Numbered from the stretch's first letter, positions 8,749-19,061 are shown. The stretch: DNA of 38,391 nt from an uncultured Cetobacterium sp. (GCF_947039425.1 NZ_CAMQYW010000004.1:1-38391); one strand, 5' to 3'. Program-made: numbers and translations. The notes: generated by a model not told the origin, from the letters alone.

Positions 8749-9345
8749 ATGAAAATACTTGCAGTTAGTGATGAAGAGATACTAGAAAAATATCCTATAG
8801 ATCAGCTAAAGAAAATGTTTTCAGAGATAGAACTTATTATATCTTGTGGAGATGTTAGTAATAAGTATTTAGACTACCTCTTTACTATTTTAAATAAAGA
8901 ACTAATTTATGTAAATGGGAATCATGTTTATTCAGAAAATCATGATATCAGTTTTTGTAAAAATTTAGATGGTGGAAATATATGTACAGTAAAGGGTATT
9001 AAAATAGTAGGTTATGATGGAAGTCAAATATATTCAAGAGGATCGCATCAATATAGTGAGAAAGATGTATTTTTTATGGTTATGAAAAGCTTTGTTAAAG
9101 CAAAATTTTCAAATGTAGATTTAATAATAAGTCATTCTCCGATTGGAGGGATAAATGAAGGGAGCGATCCCATTCATAAAGGTTTTTATAGCTATAAAAA
9201 AGCCATAGATTTTATGAAGCCTAAATATTGGCTTCATGGACATGTACATTTAAAAAATCATCACGAAGTAAAAGAAGCCTACTTGGAGGGGACAAAAATA
9301 ATAAATGTATTTGGATATAAAATAATTGATTTGGATATAGACTAG
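8749..9345 (+). CDS. Calcineurin-like metallophosphoesterase
   Basis: A 198-residue protein with most motifs of the metallophosphoesterase fold: ISCGDV, VNGNHVY, SHSPIGG and WLHGHVH. The first motif, usually DxH, reads SDEE, so the first-site His is replaced while the Asp remains. The substrate is unknown; related proteins act on phosphodiesters or nucleotides. The ORF track begins at a GTG at 8737 that lies inside the GGAGG ribosome binding site. The ATG at 8749 is correctly spaced and matches the usual MKILAVSD N-terminus. It lies 8 bases before the ParB-like gene. Confidence 0.85.
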   Translation: MKILAVSDEEILEKYPIDQLKKMFSEIELIISCGDVSNKYLDYLFTILNKELIYVNGNHVYSENHDISFCKNLDGGNICTVKGIKIVGYDGSQIYSRGSHQYSEKDVFFMVMKSFVKAKFSNVDLIISHSPIGGINEGSDPIHKGFYSYKKAIDFMKPKYWLHGHVHLKNHHEVKEAYLEGTKIINVFGYKIIDLDID

Positions 9346-9353
9346 GAGGAACT

Positions 9354-11042
9354 ATGCTTGATTATTTTGAATCAGAAAATGGAGTTGAAGCATTTAAAAA
9401 AGCACTAAGGAAAAATAAGCTAAACTTCTTTTATAGAAAAGATAAAAATATAAAGGTATTTAAAGATATAGAGAGAGAAGGAGAGTTTTCAACAAAAATA
9501 TATTTAGGAATAAGGGAGATTTCTTTGGAGAAAATTGTTGGAACAGTTGAAAAAGGTGGGGACTTTGATAGAAATTTCAACCCTAAAAGAGACTCATCCA
9601 AGAATAGATGGGTCAATGTATATAATGAGCTTGTAGTAAGAGGAACAGCACCACCAATTGTTCTTTATAAGGTGAGAGATGAGTATTATGTCTATGATGG
9701 AAACCATAGAGTTTCTGTTGCCAAAAATCTTTCTTTTACATCTTTAGAAGCAGAAGTATATGAATTTTTCTCATCTAAAAATGATATCTTAGATAAATTA
9801 AGTAGAGAGAGATTTGCTTTTGAACTTGAAACAAAATTGAAAAAAATAGATGTTAGCTTACCTGAAAGCTATTTGCTTTTAAGAGAAGAAATTAAAAATT
9901 TTAGCGATCTTTTTTATGATGAAGAGGAAAGTTATTTGGAAAAATGTGATAATTGGTATAGAAGAATATTTACACCTATTGTTAACATAATAACTAGAAA
10001 TATTCTTGAATTTGAATATAGTAAAAACGGCGACATTTTTTTAGAATATTTAAAATATAAAAAAGAATCAAAATATCAAGATAGATATACAAGATCTCTT
10101 GTAAACTATTTAAATATAAAAAAAAGAGATGAAATTTCTAATCTAAAAATAGATATAGTTGTAGATAATATTATAATTGGAGATTTTAGAAAAATATATG
10201 ATTTTGATAGATTGAGTTTATTTAATAATGAAACTAGAGATAAAATTTTAGCAATAAGAGAGTTTAGTAAAAAAAGATTTAGAAGAGAGAGTTTAATTTT
10301 AGGAGAGATATCTTTATATGGAAAAGTAAATAAGATTCATGGATTTACAGTGGCTATGCAACTTTGGTTTGAAAATGTATATGAAGTTTATCAAAAAGAA
10401 TGGAATATAAAGATTGACTCAATGGGGTTAGTTAAGAAATTTGAAAATTCAGATAAAATAATAGAGGACGCTATGAGATTCTCAAGATATTATAGAGAAC
10501 GTTCAGGAAGATTATTATCTTATTTAGAGATACTGTATAATTATATGTTAGATATATATATACCTAGTATATTGATTTTAGAGGAAAATTCAATAGATAA
10601 AGAGGATATAGAAGATGAGTATCTGAAAATAACTCAAAGCTATTTGTATTATAGAAGATATGGAGGAGAAGATTCTCTTAAAGCGTTTGTAGAAGGATAT
10701 TTATTAGAAAGTTATGGGAGTAAAATAACTGATTTTATTTTTTCTAAAAATAAAAAATTTGATGCAGATGTAACTAAAGATCTTTTAGAATTTACCACGT
10801 TAGAAAAATATGGTGGAACAGAGAGCTATAAAACTATAAAAAAATTAAAAGAGTACATAAAAAGCTTAGATATTGAAAATAAAGAATTAATAGATTTAAA
10901 GCTTGATAATGATTTTAAAGCTTTTGCAAATCAAGAGGATATTATTTTAGATTATAACAATAAGAGAGTTTTTAATTTAATTAGAGGAATTTGGGGTAGT
11001 TATACATTTGTAGATTATTGTAGCGACTTATTAAAAAGATAG
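9354..11042 (+). CDS. ParB/sulfiredoxin-like domain protein with a large unknown C-terminal region
   Basis: A 562-residue protein. The N-terminal 140 residues end in a ParB-like box (YYVYDGNHRVSVAKNLSF, then an EAEVYEF strand), and RGTAPPIVLYKV is also typical of ParB/sulfiredoxin nucleotide-binding domains. The remaining 420 residues are charged, rich in Tyr, Lys and Glu, and look helical. I do not recognise them, and I see no DNA-binding HTH as in true ParB. A chromosome-partition role is therefore not supported; CTPase or kinase-like activity is possible in this fold. The ATG follows an AGGAGG site. Its stop codon is embedded in the operon's terminator stem. Confidence 0.65.
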   Translation: MLDYFESENGVEAFKKALRKNKLNFFYRKDKNIKVFKDIEREGEFSTKIYLGIREISLEKIVGTVEKGGDFDRNFNPKRDSSKNRWVNVYNELVVRGTAPPIVLYKVRDEYYVYDGNHRVSVAKNLSFTSLEAEVYEFFSSKNDILDKLSRERFAFELETKLKKIDVSLPESYLLLREEIKNFSDLFYDEEESYLEKCDNWYRRIFTPIVNIITRNILEFEYSKNGDIFLEYLKYKKESKYQDRYTRSLVNYLNIKKRDEISNLKIDIVVDNIIIGDFRKIYDFDRLSLFNNETRDKILAIREFSKKRFRRESLILGEISLYGKVNKIHGFTVAMQLWFENVYEVYQKEWNIKIDSMGLVKKFENSDKIIEDAMRFSRYYRERSGRLLSYLEILYNYMLDIYIPSILILEENSIDKEDIEDEYLKITQSYLYYRRYGGEDSLKAFVEGYLLESYGSKITDFIFSKNKKFDADVTKDLLEFTTLEKYGGTESYKTIKKLKEYIKSLDIENKELIDLKLDNDFKAFANQEDIILDYNNKRVFNLIRGIWGSYTFVDYCSDLLKR

Positions 11043-11061
11043 CTTTTGCTATCTTTTTTTA
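11033..11061 (+). terminator. Rho-independent terminator ending the ftsX to ParB-like run
   Basis: AAAAAGATAGC and GCTATCTTTTT form an 11-bp stem with a TTTT loop and a T-run. The TAG stop codon of the preceding gene (11040-11042) lies inside the left arm. Confidence 0.9.
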
Positions 11062-11076
11062 TATGATGCATAGAAT

Positions 11077-11105
11077 TTGTTTTAGAGTAATAATTATGAT
11101 ATAAT
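11077..11105 (+). promoter_or_regulatory. Extended -10 promoter for tdk
   Basis: TTGTTT at 11077-11082, a 17-base spacer and TATAAT at 11100-11105, with TG at 11097-11098 (TGaTATAAT). The -10 box overlaps the ATG that the ORF track uses as the start of tdk, so that start cannot be the real one. Confidence 0.8.
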
Positions 11106-11148
11106 GGAAGACAGAAAAAAAATAGTAATACAGGAGGAACAAAGAGCA

Positions 11149-11745
11149 ATGCATTTATTATTAACAGAGGGAATGGGTTGGATAGAAGTAGTAACAGGGA
11201 GTATGTTCTCTGGAAAAAGTGAAGAGCTAATTAGAAGAATGAGAAGGTTAAAATATGCAAATCAAGAGATTGTAGTATTTAAACATTCAAGTGATAATAG
11301 ATATGATAATGCTAAAGTTGCTTCTCATAGTCACGTTTTTATAGAGGCAGTTCCTGTTGCAACAGTTGAAGAGATGAGAAGATTAATTAAAGAGGAATAT
11401 AGTAATGTAAAAGTTATAGGAATAGATGAAGTTCAATTTTTTGGAGAGTCTGTTGTAGAGTTTTGTGAAGAGTTAGCTGATAGTGGAAAAAGAGTTGTTG
11501 TAGCTGGACTTGATCAAGATTTTAGAGGAGAACCTTTTAAACCAATGGATCAGTTAATGGCAAGAGCTGAATATGTAGATAAATTTAATGCTATTTGTGT
11601 TTGTTGTGGAAATCCAGCTTCGAGAACTCAAAGACTTGTAGATGGAGAACCAGCTTATGAAGATGATCCAATAGTTTTAGTTGGAGCTAGTGAAAGTTAT
11701 GAAGCTAGATGTAGAAGATGTCATATAGTAAAAAAAAGAGGGTAA
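11149..11745 (+). CDS. tdk: Thymidine kinase
   Basis: Salvage enzyme that phosphorylates thymidine to dTMP. From the chosen start it is 198 residues long, usual for bacterial type II enzymes. It has a P-loop [14 protein letters not shown], the DEVQFF motif and the DQDFRGEPF region. Four Cys (CVCC and CRRC) form the expected structural zinc site, followed by the YEARCRRCH ending. The ORF track starts at 11104, inside the promoter -10 box. The ATG at 11149 has AGGAGG upstream and is preferred. It is the first gene of a unit running to ung. Confidence 0.95.
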   Translation: MHLLLTEGMGWIEVVTGSMFSGKSEELIRRMRRLKYANQEIVVFKHSSDNRYDNAKVASHSHVFIEAVPVATVEEMRRLIKEEYSNVKVIGIDEVQFFGESVVEFCEELADSGKRVVVAGLDQDFRGEPFKPMDQLMARAEYVDKFNAICVCCGNPASRTQRLVDGEPAYEDDPIVLVGASESYEARCRRCHIVKKRG

Positions 11746-11746
11746 T

Positions 11747-12598
11747 ATGAATTTAAGAGGAATAGAAAAAACAAGTAAATGGGGTTATATATTTACAATT
11801 TTTTATAATGGAACAAAATTTCACTCTTTTGATGAAATGGCAGGGAAAGTAACTGTAAAAGGTGAATTTAGAAAAGAGATGAACAGCTTAGGATTTTCTT
11901 GGGCCAAGGGAATTCAACAAGGTGGGAGAACAGATGCTAAAGTGTCTGCTGAAAGAAATATGCTTTATGTAAGTAGTAATTTTCAAGGAGACTTAACAGA
12001 TATTATATTTAAATTTAACGAAAAAATGAAAGAAAGTATCTTTGTAAGAAAAGTGGATAAAACTTTTCCAAACTTATCTTTTCCTGAATATGTAGAGGAG
12101 AGAGAGTATCTATATAAATATCCAAAAAAAAGAATAAAAAGAGATATTAATTTAATTGAAGCAGCGCTTTTAGAGGTAAGTGGAACTTATGATGTAAGTA
12201 GATTTACTGATAAAAAAGGGATAGAGTTAAAAGAACACGAAAGAAGAGTAGAAGTTACATTTGAAAAAAATATACTTAAATTTGTTGGAAACTCATTTAT
12301 GCCAAAGCAAGTTAGAAATATGGCAGGATATATTTTAAGTGGAGAAATAGAAACATATCCAGGAAAGTATTTAAGTTTAGATAAAGTTACTTTAAAAGAG
12401 GAACTTTTAAATAAACTGATTTTTGAAGATAAAGAGTTAAAGATTAATGGTGTTGAAAAAATTGAAAAAACAAAGGATAATTCCCTTTATATTCTTTATG
12501 TAAATAGTGAAAATAAAGGTAAGTTTATTGGAAAAAATGCAACAGAGATAAAAAAATTAAGAAAAGAGTATGGAAATATTTTAGTAAGGGAGATATAA
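11747..12598 (+). CDS. TruA-like pseudouridine synthase with a KH-like C-terminal tail
   Basis: A 283-residue protein resembling TruA, which makes pseudouridine in the tRNA anticodon arm. GGRTDAKVSA near residue 60 matches the catalytic GRTDAGVHA box and keeps the Asp. REYLYKYP matches the conserved Tyr motif, and FMPKQVRNMAGYIL (about 183-196) matches TruA's RNA-contacting VRNIVG helix. Differences are notable: the N-terminal GWQ motif reads SFD. A C-terminal extension contains FIGKNATEIKKLRKEYGN (about 260), which looks like the GxxG loop and helices of a KH RNA-binding domain. This is probably a divergent paralogue with a different RNA target. It starts one base after the tdk stop. Confidence 0.72.
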   Translation: MNLRGIEKTSKWGYIFTIFYNGTKFHSFDEMAGKVTVKGEFRKEMNSLGFSWAKGIQQGGRTDAKVSAERNMLYVSSNFQGDLTDIIFKFNEKMKESIFVRKVDKTFPNLSFPEYVEEREYLYKYPKKRIKRDINLIEAALLEVSGTYDVSRFTDKKGIELKEHERRVEVTFEKNILKFVGNSFMPKQVRNMAGYILSGEIETYPGKYLSLDKVTLKEELLNKLIFEDKELKINGVEKIEKTKDNSLYILYVNSENKGKFIGKNATEIKKLRKEYGNILVREI

Positions 12599-12599
12599 A

Positions 12600-13019
12600 A
12601 TGTTTTCTAGAATTAAGCAGGGAGTTTCTTGTTTATTTTTAAAATTTGATAAAAAGAACTTATTGGAAATAAAAAAAATATTATCTAAAGATGAGTTTAA
12701 TATTTTTAATAGAATGAGTGATTATGATAAGTTACACAGTTTTAATGTATATTTAAAAGTGAAAGAAAATGAACTTTTAAAAGATGATGAAAATTATTTA
12801 AAATTAGCACTCCTTCATGATAGTGGAAAGGGCAATATCACTATTTTTAGAAGAGTAAAAAAAGTGTTAGTAGGAGATAGATTATTAGAAAAACATCCTG
12901 AAATTGCTTATGAAAAACTTAAGGAAATAAATCTTTTAGTTGCAAAATTATGTAGAAATCATCATAATGTACATGTAGATAAAAAAATGCAAGTGTTTCA
13001 AAGAATAGATGATCAATAG
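12600..13019 (+). CDS. Small HD-domain phosphohydrolase-like protein
   Basis: A 139-residue protein with an HD-superfamily metal site. There is an upstream His (DKLHSFNVYLKV), the HD pair in LALLHDSGKG near residue 71, and later His residues in KHPEIAYEKL and CRNHHN. It ends with RIDDQ. Stand-alone HD proteins hydrolyse phosphate esters, often nucleotides, but the substrate here cannot be read from the sequence. It starts one base after the TruA-like gene and precedes the radical SAM gene by 15 bases, so the genes are co-transcribed. Confidence 0.75.
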   Translation: MFSRIKQGVSCLFLKFDKKNLLEIKKILSKDEFNIFNRMSDYDKLHSFNVYLKVKENELLKDDENYLKLALLHDSGKGNITIFRRVKKVLVGDRLLEKHPEIAYEKLKEINLLVAKLCRNHHNVHVDKKMQVFQRIDDQ

Positions 13020-13034
13020 AAGATGAGGAGAGTT

Positions 13035-14807
13035 ATGAAAGTAAATATAGAAAAATATCTAATGTCTGTGGAAAAACCAGGGCAATATTTAGGTAATGAA
13101 ATTAATAGTTTTCACAAAGATTTAAAAGATATAAAAGGTAGAATGTGTCTGTTTTTTCCAGATATTTATGAAGTTGGAATGTCTAATTTAGGAATAAAAT
13201 TACTTTATAGCATAATGAATGAAATTCCTGGATTTTTCTTAGAAAGAGGATTCTCTCCAATGGAAGATATGGAAATATTAATGAGAGAAAATAATATTCC
13301 AATGTTCTCTTTAGAAACTAAATCAGAGTTAAAAGATTTTGATGTTGTTGGATTCTCATTGTCTTATGAAATGTGTTATCCCAATGTTTTAAATGCTTTA
13401 AATTTAGCAGGAATTCCAATTCATGCAGATAAAAGAACAGAGGAAGATCCTTTAATAATGGCTGGAGGAACTTGCATGATGAATCCATCAGCAATGGAAA
13501 GTTTTATGGATTTCTTTGTTATTGGTGATGGAGAGGAAACAATGACAAAGTTAGCAGAAACTCTTGTAAAACTTCAAGGAAAGACAAAGTCTGAAAAATT
13601 AGATGCTATAAAAGATTTTGAAGGTGTTTATATTCCGAAGCTACATAAAGGAGTTAAAAGAATAAAAAGAGCTATTGTTCAAGATCTAGATAAAACAGTA
13701 TCTTATTCAAATCAATTAGTTCCTTATATACAAATAGTTCACGATAGAGCTTCTGTTGAAATACAAAGAGGTTGCACTAGAGGATGTAGATTCTGTCAAG
13801 CTGGAATAGTTTATAGACCAGTTAGAGAGAGAAGTTTAGAGAAGAATATAGAATTAATAGATGATATGCTTTATAATACAGGACATTCTGAAATATCACT
13901 GTCTTCACTGAGCAGTAGTGATTATAATGGAATTAGTGACTTAATAGCAGGGTTACAAAAGAAATATGAAAATAAAAATTTAGGAATATCACTGCCATCA
14001 TTGAGAATGAATACACACTCTGTTGATGTTGCTGTTGATATATCTGGAGGAAAAAGAACAGGATTTACTTTTGCACCAGAAGCAGGAACTCAGAAAATGA
14101 GAGATGTTATAAATAAAGGTGTAACAGAAGATGAGATTATGGAAACAGCAATAGCAGCAGTAAATGCTGGTTGGGATAATTTAAAGTTTTACTTTATGAT
14201 TGGGCTTCCATTTGAAACAGATGAAGATGTTATGGGTATATTTGAACTTGTAAAAAATGTAACATGGGCTTGTAGAAAAATAAGAAAAAGAGTAAATATA
14301 ACAGCTAGTGTATCGAATTTTGTTCCAAAACCTCATACTCCATATCAGTGGTGTGAACAAATGAACGTAGAGGAAACATTTAGAAAACAGGATATGTTAA
14401 GAGATGCCTTTAAAGGATTAAAAGGAACAACTTTAAGAATGCATCCACCAAAAAAATCTTATTTAGAAGGATTCTTATCAAGAGCAGATAATTTAACTGG
14501 AAAATTAATAGAGTTGGCTTATGAAAAAGGTGCTAAACTTGATGATTATAGAGATAATTTTGAAATTTGGAAAGAGGCAATGAGTGATCTTGGAATAACA
14601 GAAGAAAAATATCTAGGGAAAAGAGAGTTAGATGAAGAGTTGCCTTGGGATATAGTTGAAATTGGAGTAAGTAAAGAATTTTTACTTAGAGAACTAAAAA
14701 AATCAGAGGAACAAGCATTAACTGTTGATTGTAGAGAGCAGTGTGCAGGATGTGGAATGAAAAAATATATAAAAGAGTGTGGATCTTTAACACTTGATAA
14801 AAAATAA
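13035..14807 (+). CDS. Radical SAM protein, TIGR03960-like (B12-binding type)
   Basis: A protein of about 590 residues. The first 190 residues resemble a B12-binding-like domain (FPDIYEVGMSNLGIKLLY, then DVVGFSLSYEM). The radical SAM cluster motif CTRGCRFCQAG (CxxxCxxC) lies near 245 and PEAGTQKMRDVINKGV follows. A Cys-rich tail (CREQCAGCGMKKYIKECG) may bind a second metal centre. The family is widespread in anaerobes and uncharacterised, so no reaction is assigned. The ORF track starts at 13023, but GAGGAG just downstream of that codon is the ribosome binding site for the ATG at 13035, which is preferred. Confidence 0.88.
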   Translation: MKVNIEKYLMSVEKPGQYLGNEINSFHKDLKDIKGRMCLFFPDIYEVGMSNLGIKLLYSIMNEIPGFFLERGFSPMEDMEILMRENNIPMFSLETKSELKDFDVVGFSLSYEMCYPNVLNALNLAGIPIHADKRTEEDPLIMAGGTCMMNPSAMESFMDFFVIGDGEETMTKLAETLVKLQGKTKSEKLDAIKDFEGVYIPKLHKGVKRIKRAIVQDLDKTVSYSNQLVPYIQIVHDRASVEIQRGCTRGCRFCQAGIVYRPVRERSLEKNIELIDDMLYNTGHSEISLSSLSSSDYNGISDLIAGLQKKYENKNLGISLPSLRMNTHSVDVAVDISGGKRTGFTFAPEAGTQKMRDVINKGVTEDEIMETAIAAVNAGWDNLKFYFMIGLPFETDEDVMGIFELVKNVTWACRKIRKRVNITASVSNFVPKPHTPYQWCEQMNVEETFRKQDMLRDAFKGLKGTTLRMHPPKKSYLEGFLSRADNLTGKLIELAYEKGAKLDDYRDNFEIWKEAMSDLGITEEKYLGKRELDEELPWDIVEIGVSKEFLLRELKKSEEQALTVDCREQCAGCGMKKYIKECGSLTLDKK

Positions 14808-14821
14808 ATAGGAGTTTTAAT

Positions 14822-15520
14822 ATGTTGAAAATAGGTAATGAGTGGGATAAGATTTTAAAAGATGAATACTCAAAAGATTATTTTATTAAAATGAATTCTT
14901 TTTTAGAAAAAGAGTATAGAGAAAAAATAGTTTACCCACCTAAAGATGAGATTTTTACAGCCTTTCAACTATCTTCTTATAATAATATAAAAGTGGTAAT
15001 ATTAGGACAAGATCCTTACCATGGAAAAGGGCAAGCTCATGGGCTTGCTTTTTCTGTTAAAGAGGGAGAAAAAATACCACCATCTTTAAGAAATATTTAT
15101 AAGGAAATAGGTATGGAAGGAGAGGGAGATACTTTTCAAAACGGATATCTTATTGATTGGGCAAAACAGGGAATATTTCTTTTAAACACAGCTTTAACAG
15201 TAAGAGAGGGAGAGGCTAATTCTCACTCTAAAATAGGATGGAGCTTATTTACTGATTCTGTAATAGAAAAAATAAATGAAAGAAAAGATCCCGTTATATT
15301 TGTTTTATGGGGGAATAATGCTAAGGGAAAGAAAAAATTAATTACAGGAAAACAGCATTTTATTTTAGAGGGGGTACATCCAAGTCCATTATCGGCAAGT
15401 AGAGGATTTTTTGGATGTAATCATTTTATAATGATTAATGAGATATTGAAATCTTTAGGAAAAGAAATAATAGATTGGAATATACTTTGTAAAACAAAAC
15501 AATTGACATTCTTTGTATAG
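14822..15520 (+). CDS. ung: Uracil-DNA glycosylase
   Basis: Removes uracil from DNA at the start of base excision repair. It is 232 residues, family 1 (UNG). The catalytic water-activating motif GQDPYHG lies near residue 61 and continues as QAHGLAFSV. The DNA-intercalation motif HPSPLSASRGFFGC lies near 185. The start is an ATG 14 bases after the radical SAM gene. A consensus promoter for the next gene lies within its last codons. Confidence 0.97.
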   Translation: MLKIGNEWDKILKDEYSKDYFIKMNSFLEKEYREKIVYPPKDEIFTAFQLSSYNNIKVVILGQDPYHGKGQAHGLAFSVKEGEKIPPSLRNIYKEIGMEGEGDTFQNGYLIDWAKQGIFLLNTALTVREGEANSHSKIGWSLFTDSVIEKINERKDPVIFVLWGNNAKGKKKLITGKQHFILEGVHPSPLSASRGFFGCNHFIMINEILKSLGKEIIDWNILCKTKQLTFFV

Positions 15521-15531
15521 TAATATAGAAT
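15503..15531 (+). promoter_or_regulatory. Sigma-70 promoter inside the 3' end of ung
   Basis: TTGACA at 15503-15508, a 17-base spacer and TAGAAT at 15526-15531 (5 of 6 to consensus). The -10 box is 28 bases upstream of the FMN-binding-like gene start. The -35 box lies within ung coding sequence. Confidence 0.75.
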
Positions 15532-15558
15532 ACTTGAAAAAGCTTGTGGGAGGATTTT

Positions 15559-15951
15559 ATGAAAAAAGTACTACTATTATTAACATTGGTAAGTGGATTA
15601 GCATATGGTGCAGAGTATAGAGATGGAACTTATAGAGGGGTTTATGTTTCAGGACAAGAAACACAAGTGGAAGTACAATTTAATTTGAAAAATGATAAAG
15701 TAACATCAGCTAAATATAGAACTTTATATTATAAAGGGAAAAATTATTTAAAAGATAAAGATATGGAAATGTATAAAAATCAATATGAAGTAGCTTTAAA
15801 GTCAACAATAAATCAAGAGGTAGAAGAGGGGATTGAATCTCTTTATCATCCTGAAAAAATAGAAAAGGCTGGAGCAACAATAAGATCAACAAAGGTGAGA
15901 GCAGCTATTCAAAATGCATTAAATTCTGGTGTGTATAAATTAGCGAAATAA
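15559..15951 (+). CDS. Exported FMN-binding-domain-like small protein
   Basis: A 130-residue protein with a clear signal peptide (MKKVLLLLTLVSGLAYGA). The mature part resembles the FMN-binding domain of PF04205: YRDGTYRGVY at the start, a strand-rich middle with LKNDKVTSAKY, and AGATIRSTKVRAAIQNAL near the end. The covalent-flavin consensus Dxx(S/T)GAT is only partly kept (EKAGAT), so flavinylation is uncertain. A role in extracytoplasmic electron transfer is possible but not shown. The ORF track starts at a TTG at 15544; the GGGAGG site after it fits the ATG at 15559. It forms a single-gene unit with its own promoter and terminator. Confidence 0.72.
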   Translation: MKKVLLLLTLVSGLAYGAEYRDGTYRGVYVSGQETQVEVQFNLKNDKVTSAKYRTLYYKGKNYLKDKDMEMYKNQYEVALKSTINQEVEEGIESLYHPEKIEKAGATIRSTKVRAAIQNALNSGVYKLAK

Positions 15952-15955
15952 AATT

Positions 15956-15982
15956 AAAAAAGAACTTCGGTTCTTTTTTTTT
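15956..15982 (+). terminator. Rho-independent terminator with UUCG loop
   Basis: AAAGAAC-TTCG-GTTCTTT, extended by A-T pairs and followed by T residues. The TTCG tetraloop is unusually stable. It closes the FMN-binding-like gene. Confidence 0.92.
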
Positions 15983-15991
15983 ATAAAAAAA

Positions 15992-16020
15992 TTGACAATA
16001 AAAGAAAAAAATACTATACT
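15992..16020 (+). promoter_or_regulatory. Sigma-70 promoter of the amino-sugar operon
   Basis: TTGACA at 15992-15997, a 17-base spacer and TATACT at 16015-16020 (5 of 6). Transcription should begin near 16027, just upstream of two palindromes. Confidence 0.85.
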
Positions 16021-16029
16021 CTTAGCAAC

Positions 16030-16056
16030 TGGTACGTACAACATAACAATTGTTAT
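16030..16056 (+). promoter_or_regulatory. Two candidate operator palindromes in the amino-sugar operon leader
   Basis: TGGTACGTACAA contains the perfect 8-bp palindrome GTACGTAC (16032-16039). Four bases later ATAACAATTGTTAT (16043-16056) is a perfect 14-bp palindrome. Both lie just downstream of the predicted transcription start, where a bound repressor would block the polymerase. No regulator gene is adjacent, so the factor is unknown; GntR, DeoR and RpiR families commonly control such operons. Confidence 0.6.
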
Positions 16057-16071
16057 AACGAGGGGAGATAT

Positions 16072-17034
16072 ATGATATTTGTAGGGGTAGATGGTGGTGG
16101 AACTAAAACAGCTTTTTCAGCTATAGATGAAAATGGAAATAATTTATATTTATATGAAACAACAACTTGTCACTATGAACAAGTGGGACTTGATGGTTTT
16201 AAAAATATTATTGAAAAGGGAATTTTAAAAATCAAAGAGAATTTAAAAATTGAAAATAATAGTATAGATTTTGTTTTTTTAGGTGTTCCAGGGTACGGTG
16301 AAAGAGAGGAGTATGATATTAAAATACATACAATTCTAAATGGAATTTTAAAAGGAATTAAATTTAAATGTGGAAATGATGTGGAAAATGGTTGGGCTGG
16401 AAGTTTAGCATGTAGTCCTGGAATAAATTTAGTTGCAGGGACAGGAGCAATAGCTTATGGATTAAATGAGAAAAATGAAAGTGCTAGAAGTAGTGGTTGG
16501 GGATTTTTTTGTGGAGATGAAGGGTCAGCTTTTTGGATAGGTAAAAAAGGAATAGAGCTTTTTTGTAAACAAGCTGATGGAAGAATGGAAAAAAATAAAT
16601 TATATAATATATATAAGGATGAATTGAAATTAGATAAGGATTTTGATCTTATAAATTATGTATATAATACAATTGATTTCGAAAGAGGAAAAGTTGCAGA
16701 ACTGGCAACTCTTGTTTTTAAAGGTGCACTAGCTGGAGATCTATCTTGTATTAAAATATTTCAAGAGGCAGCTTATGAACATTATTTAATGGTTAAGGGA
16801 GTTGTAGAGCAACTTAAATTTAAAGATGAAGTTAAAATATCTTATAGTGGTGGAGTTTTTAAATCAAGAGATTTAGTATTAGAACCTTTAAAAAAATATT
16901 TAGAAGAAAATAATATTAAAGGGAGATTAATAGAACCACAATTATCACCAGTGTTAGGTGCAGCATTATATGCATATAAGTTAAGTGGAAAAGATTTAAA
17001 TGAAAATATAGTTAGAAATTTAAGGGGGGAATAA
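16072..17034 (+). CDS. BadF/BcrA-family amino-sugar kinase (N-acetylglucosamine kinase-like)
   Basis: A 320-residue ASKHA-fold kinase. The N-terminal phosphate loop GVDGGGTKTAFSA is typical, NLVAGTGAIAYG is the second phosphate motif, and SGWGFFCGDEGSAFWIGKKG is diagnostic of the N-acetylglucosamine kinase-like BadF family. C-terminal SYSGGVFKSRD is the adenosine motif. It probably phosphorylates a free amino sugar in the cytoplasm. The following agaS and aldolase genes suggest an N-acetylgalactosamine or galactosamine substrate, but N-acetylglucosamine cannot be excluded. First gene of a four-gene operon, behind AGGGGAG. The next gene begins one base after its stop. Confidence 0.82.
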   Translation: MIFVGVDGGGTKTAFSAIDENGNNLYLYETTTCHYEQVGLDGFKNIIEKGILKIKENLKIENNSIDFVFLGVPGYGEREEYDIKIHTILNGILKGIKFKCGNDVENGWAGSLACSPGINLVAGTGAIAYGLNEKNESARSSGWGFFCGDEGSAFWIGKKGIELFCKQADGRMEKNKLYNIYKDELKLDKDFDLINYVYNTIDFERGKVAELATLVFKGALAGDLSCIKIFQEAAYEHYLMVKGVVEQLKFKDEVKISYSGGVFKSRDLVLEPLKKYLEENNIKGRLIEPQLSPVLGAALYAYKLSGKDLNENIVRNLRGE

Positions 17035-17035
17035 A

Positions 17036-19059
<2,024 letters not shown>

Positions 19060-19061
19060 TT

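Noticed and set aside
9354-11042. True chromosome-partitioning ParB
   Set aside because: No parA neighbour, no HTH domain and no parS-like palindrome was seen.
11104-11148. Upstream ATG for tdk
   Set aside because: It overlaps the -10 box of the promoter; the ATG at 11149 has AGGAGG and gives a normal length.
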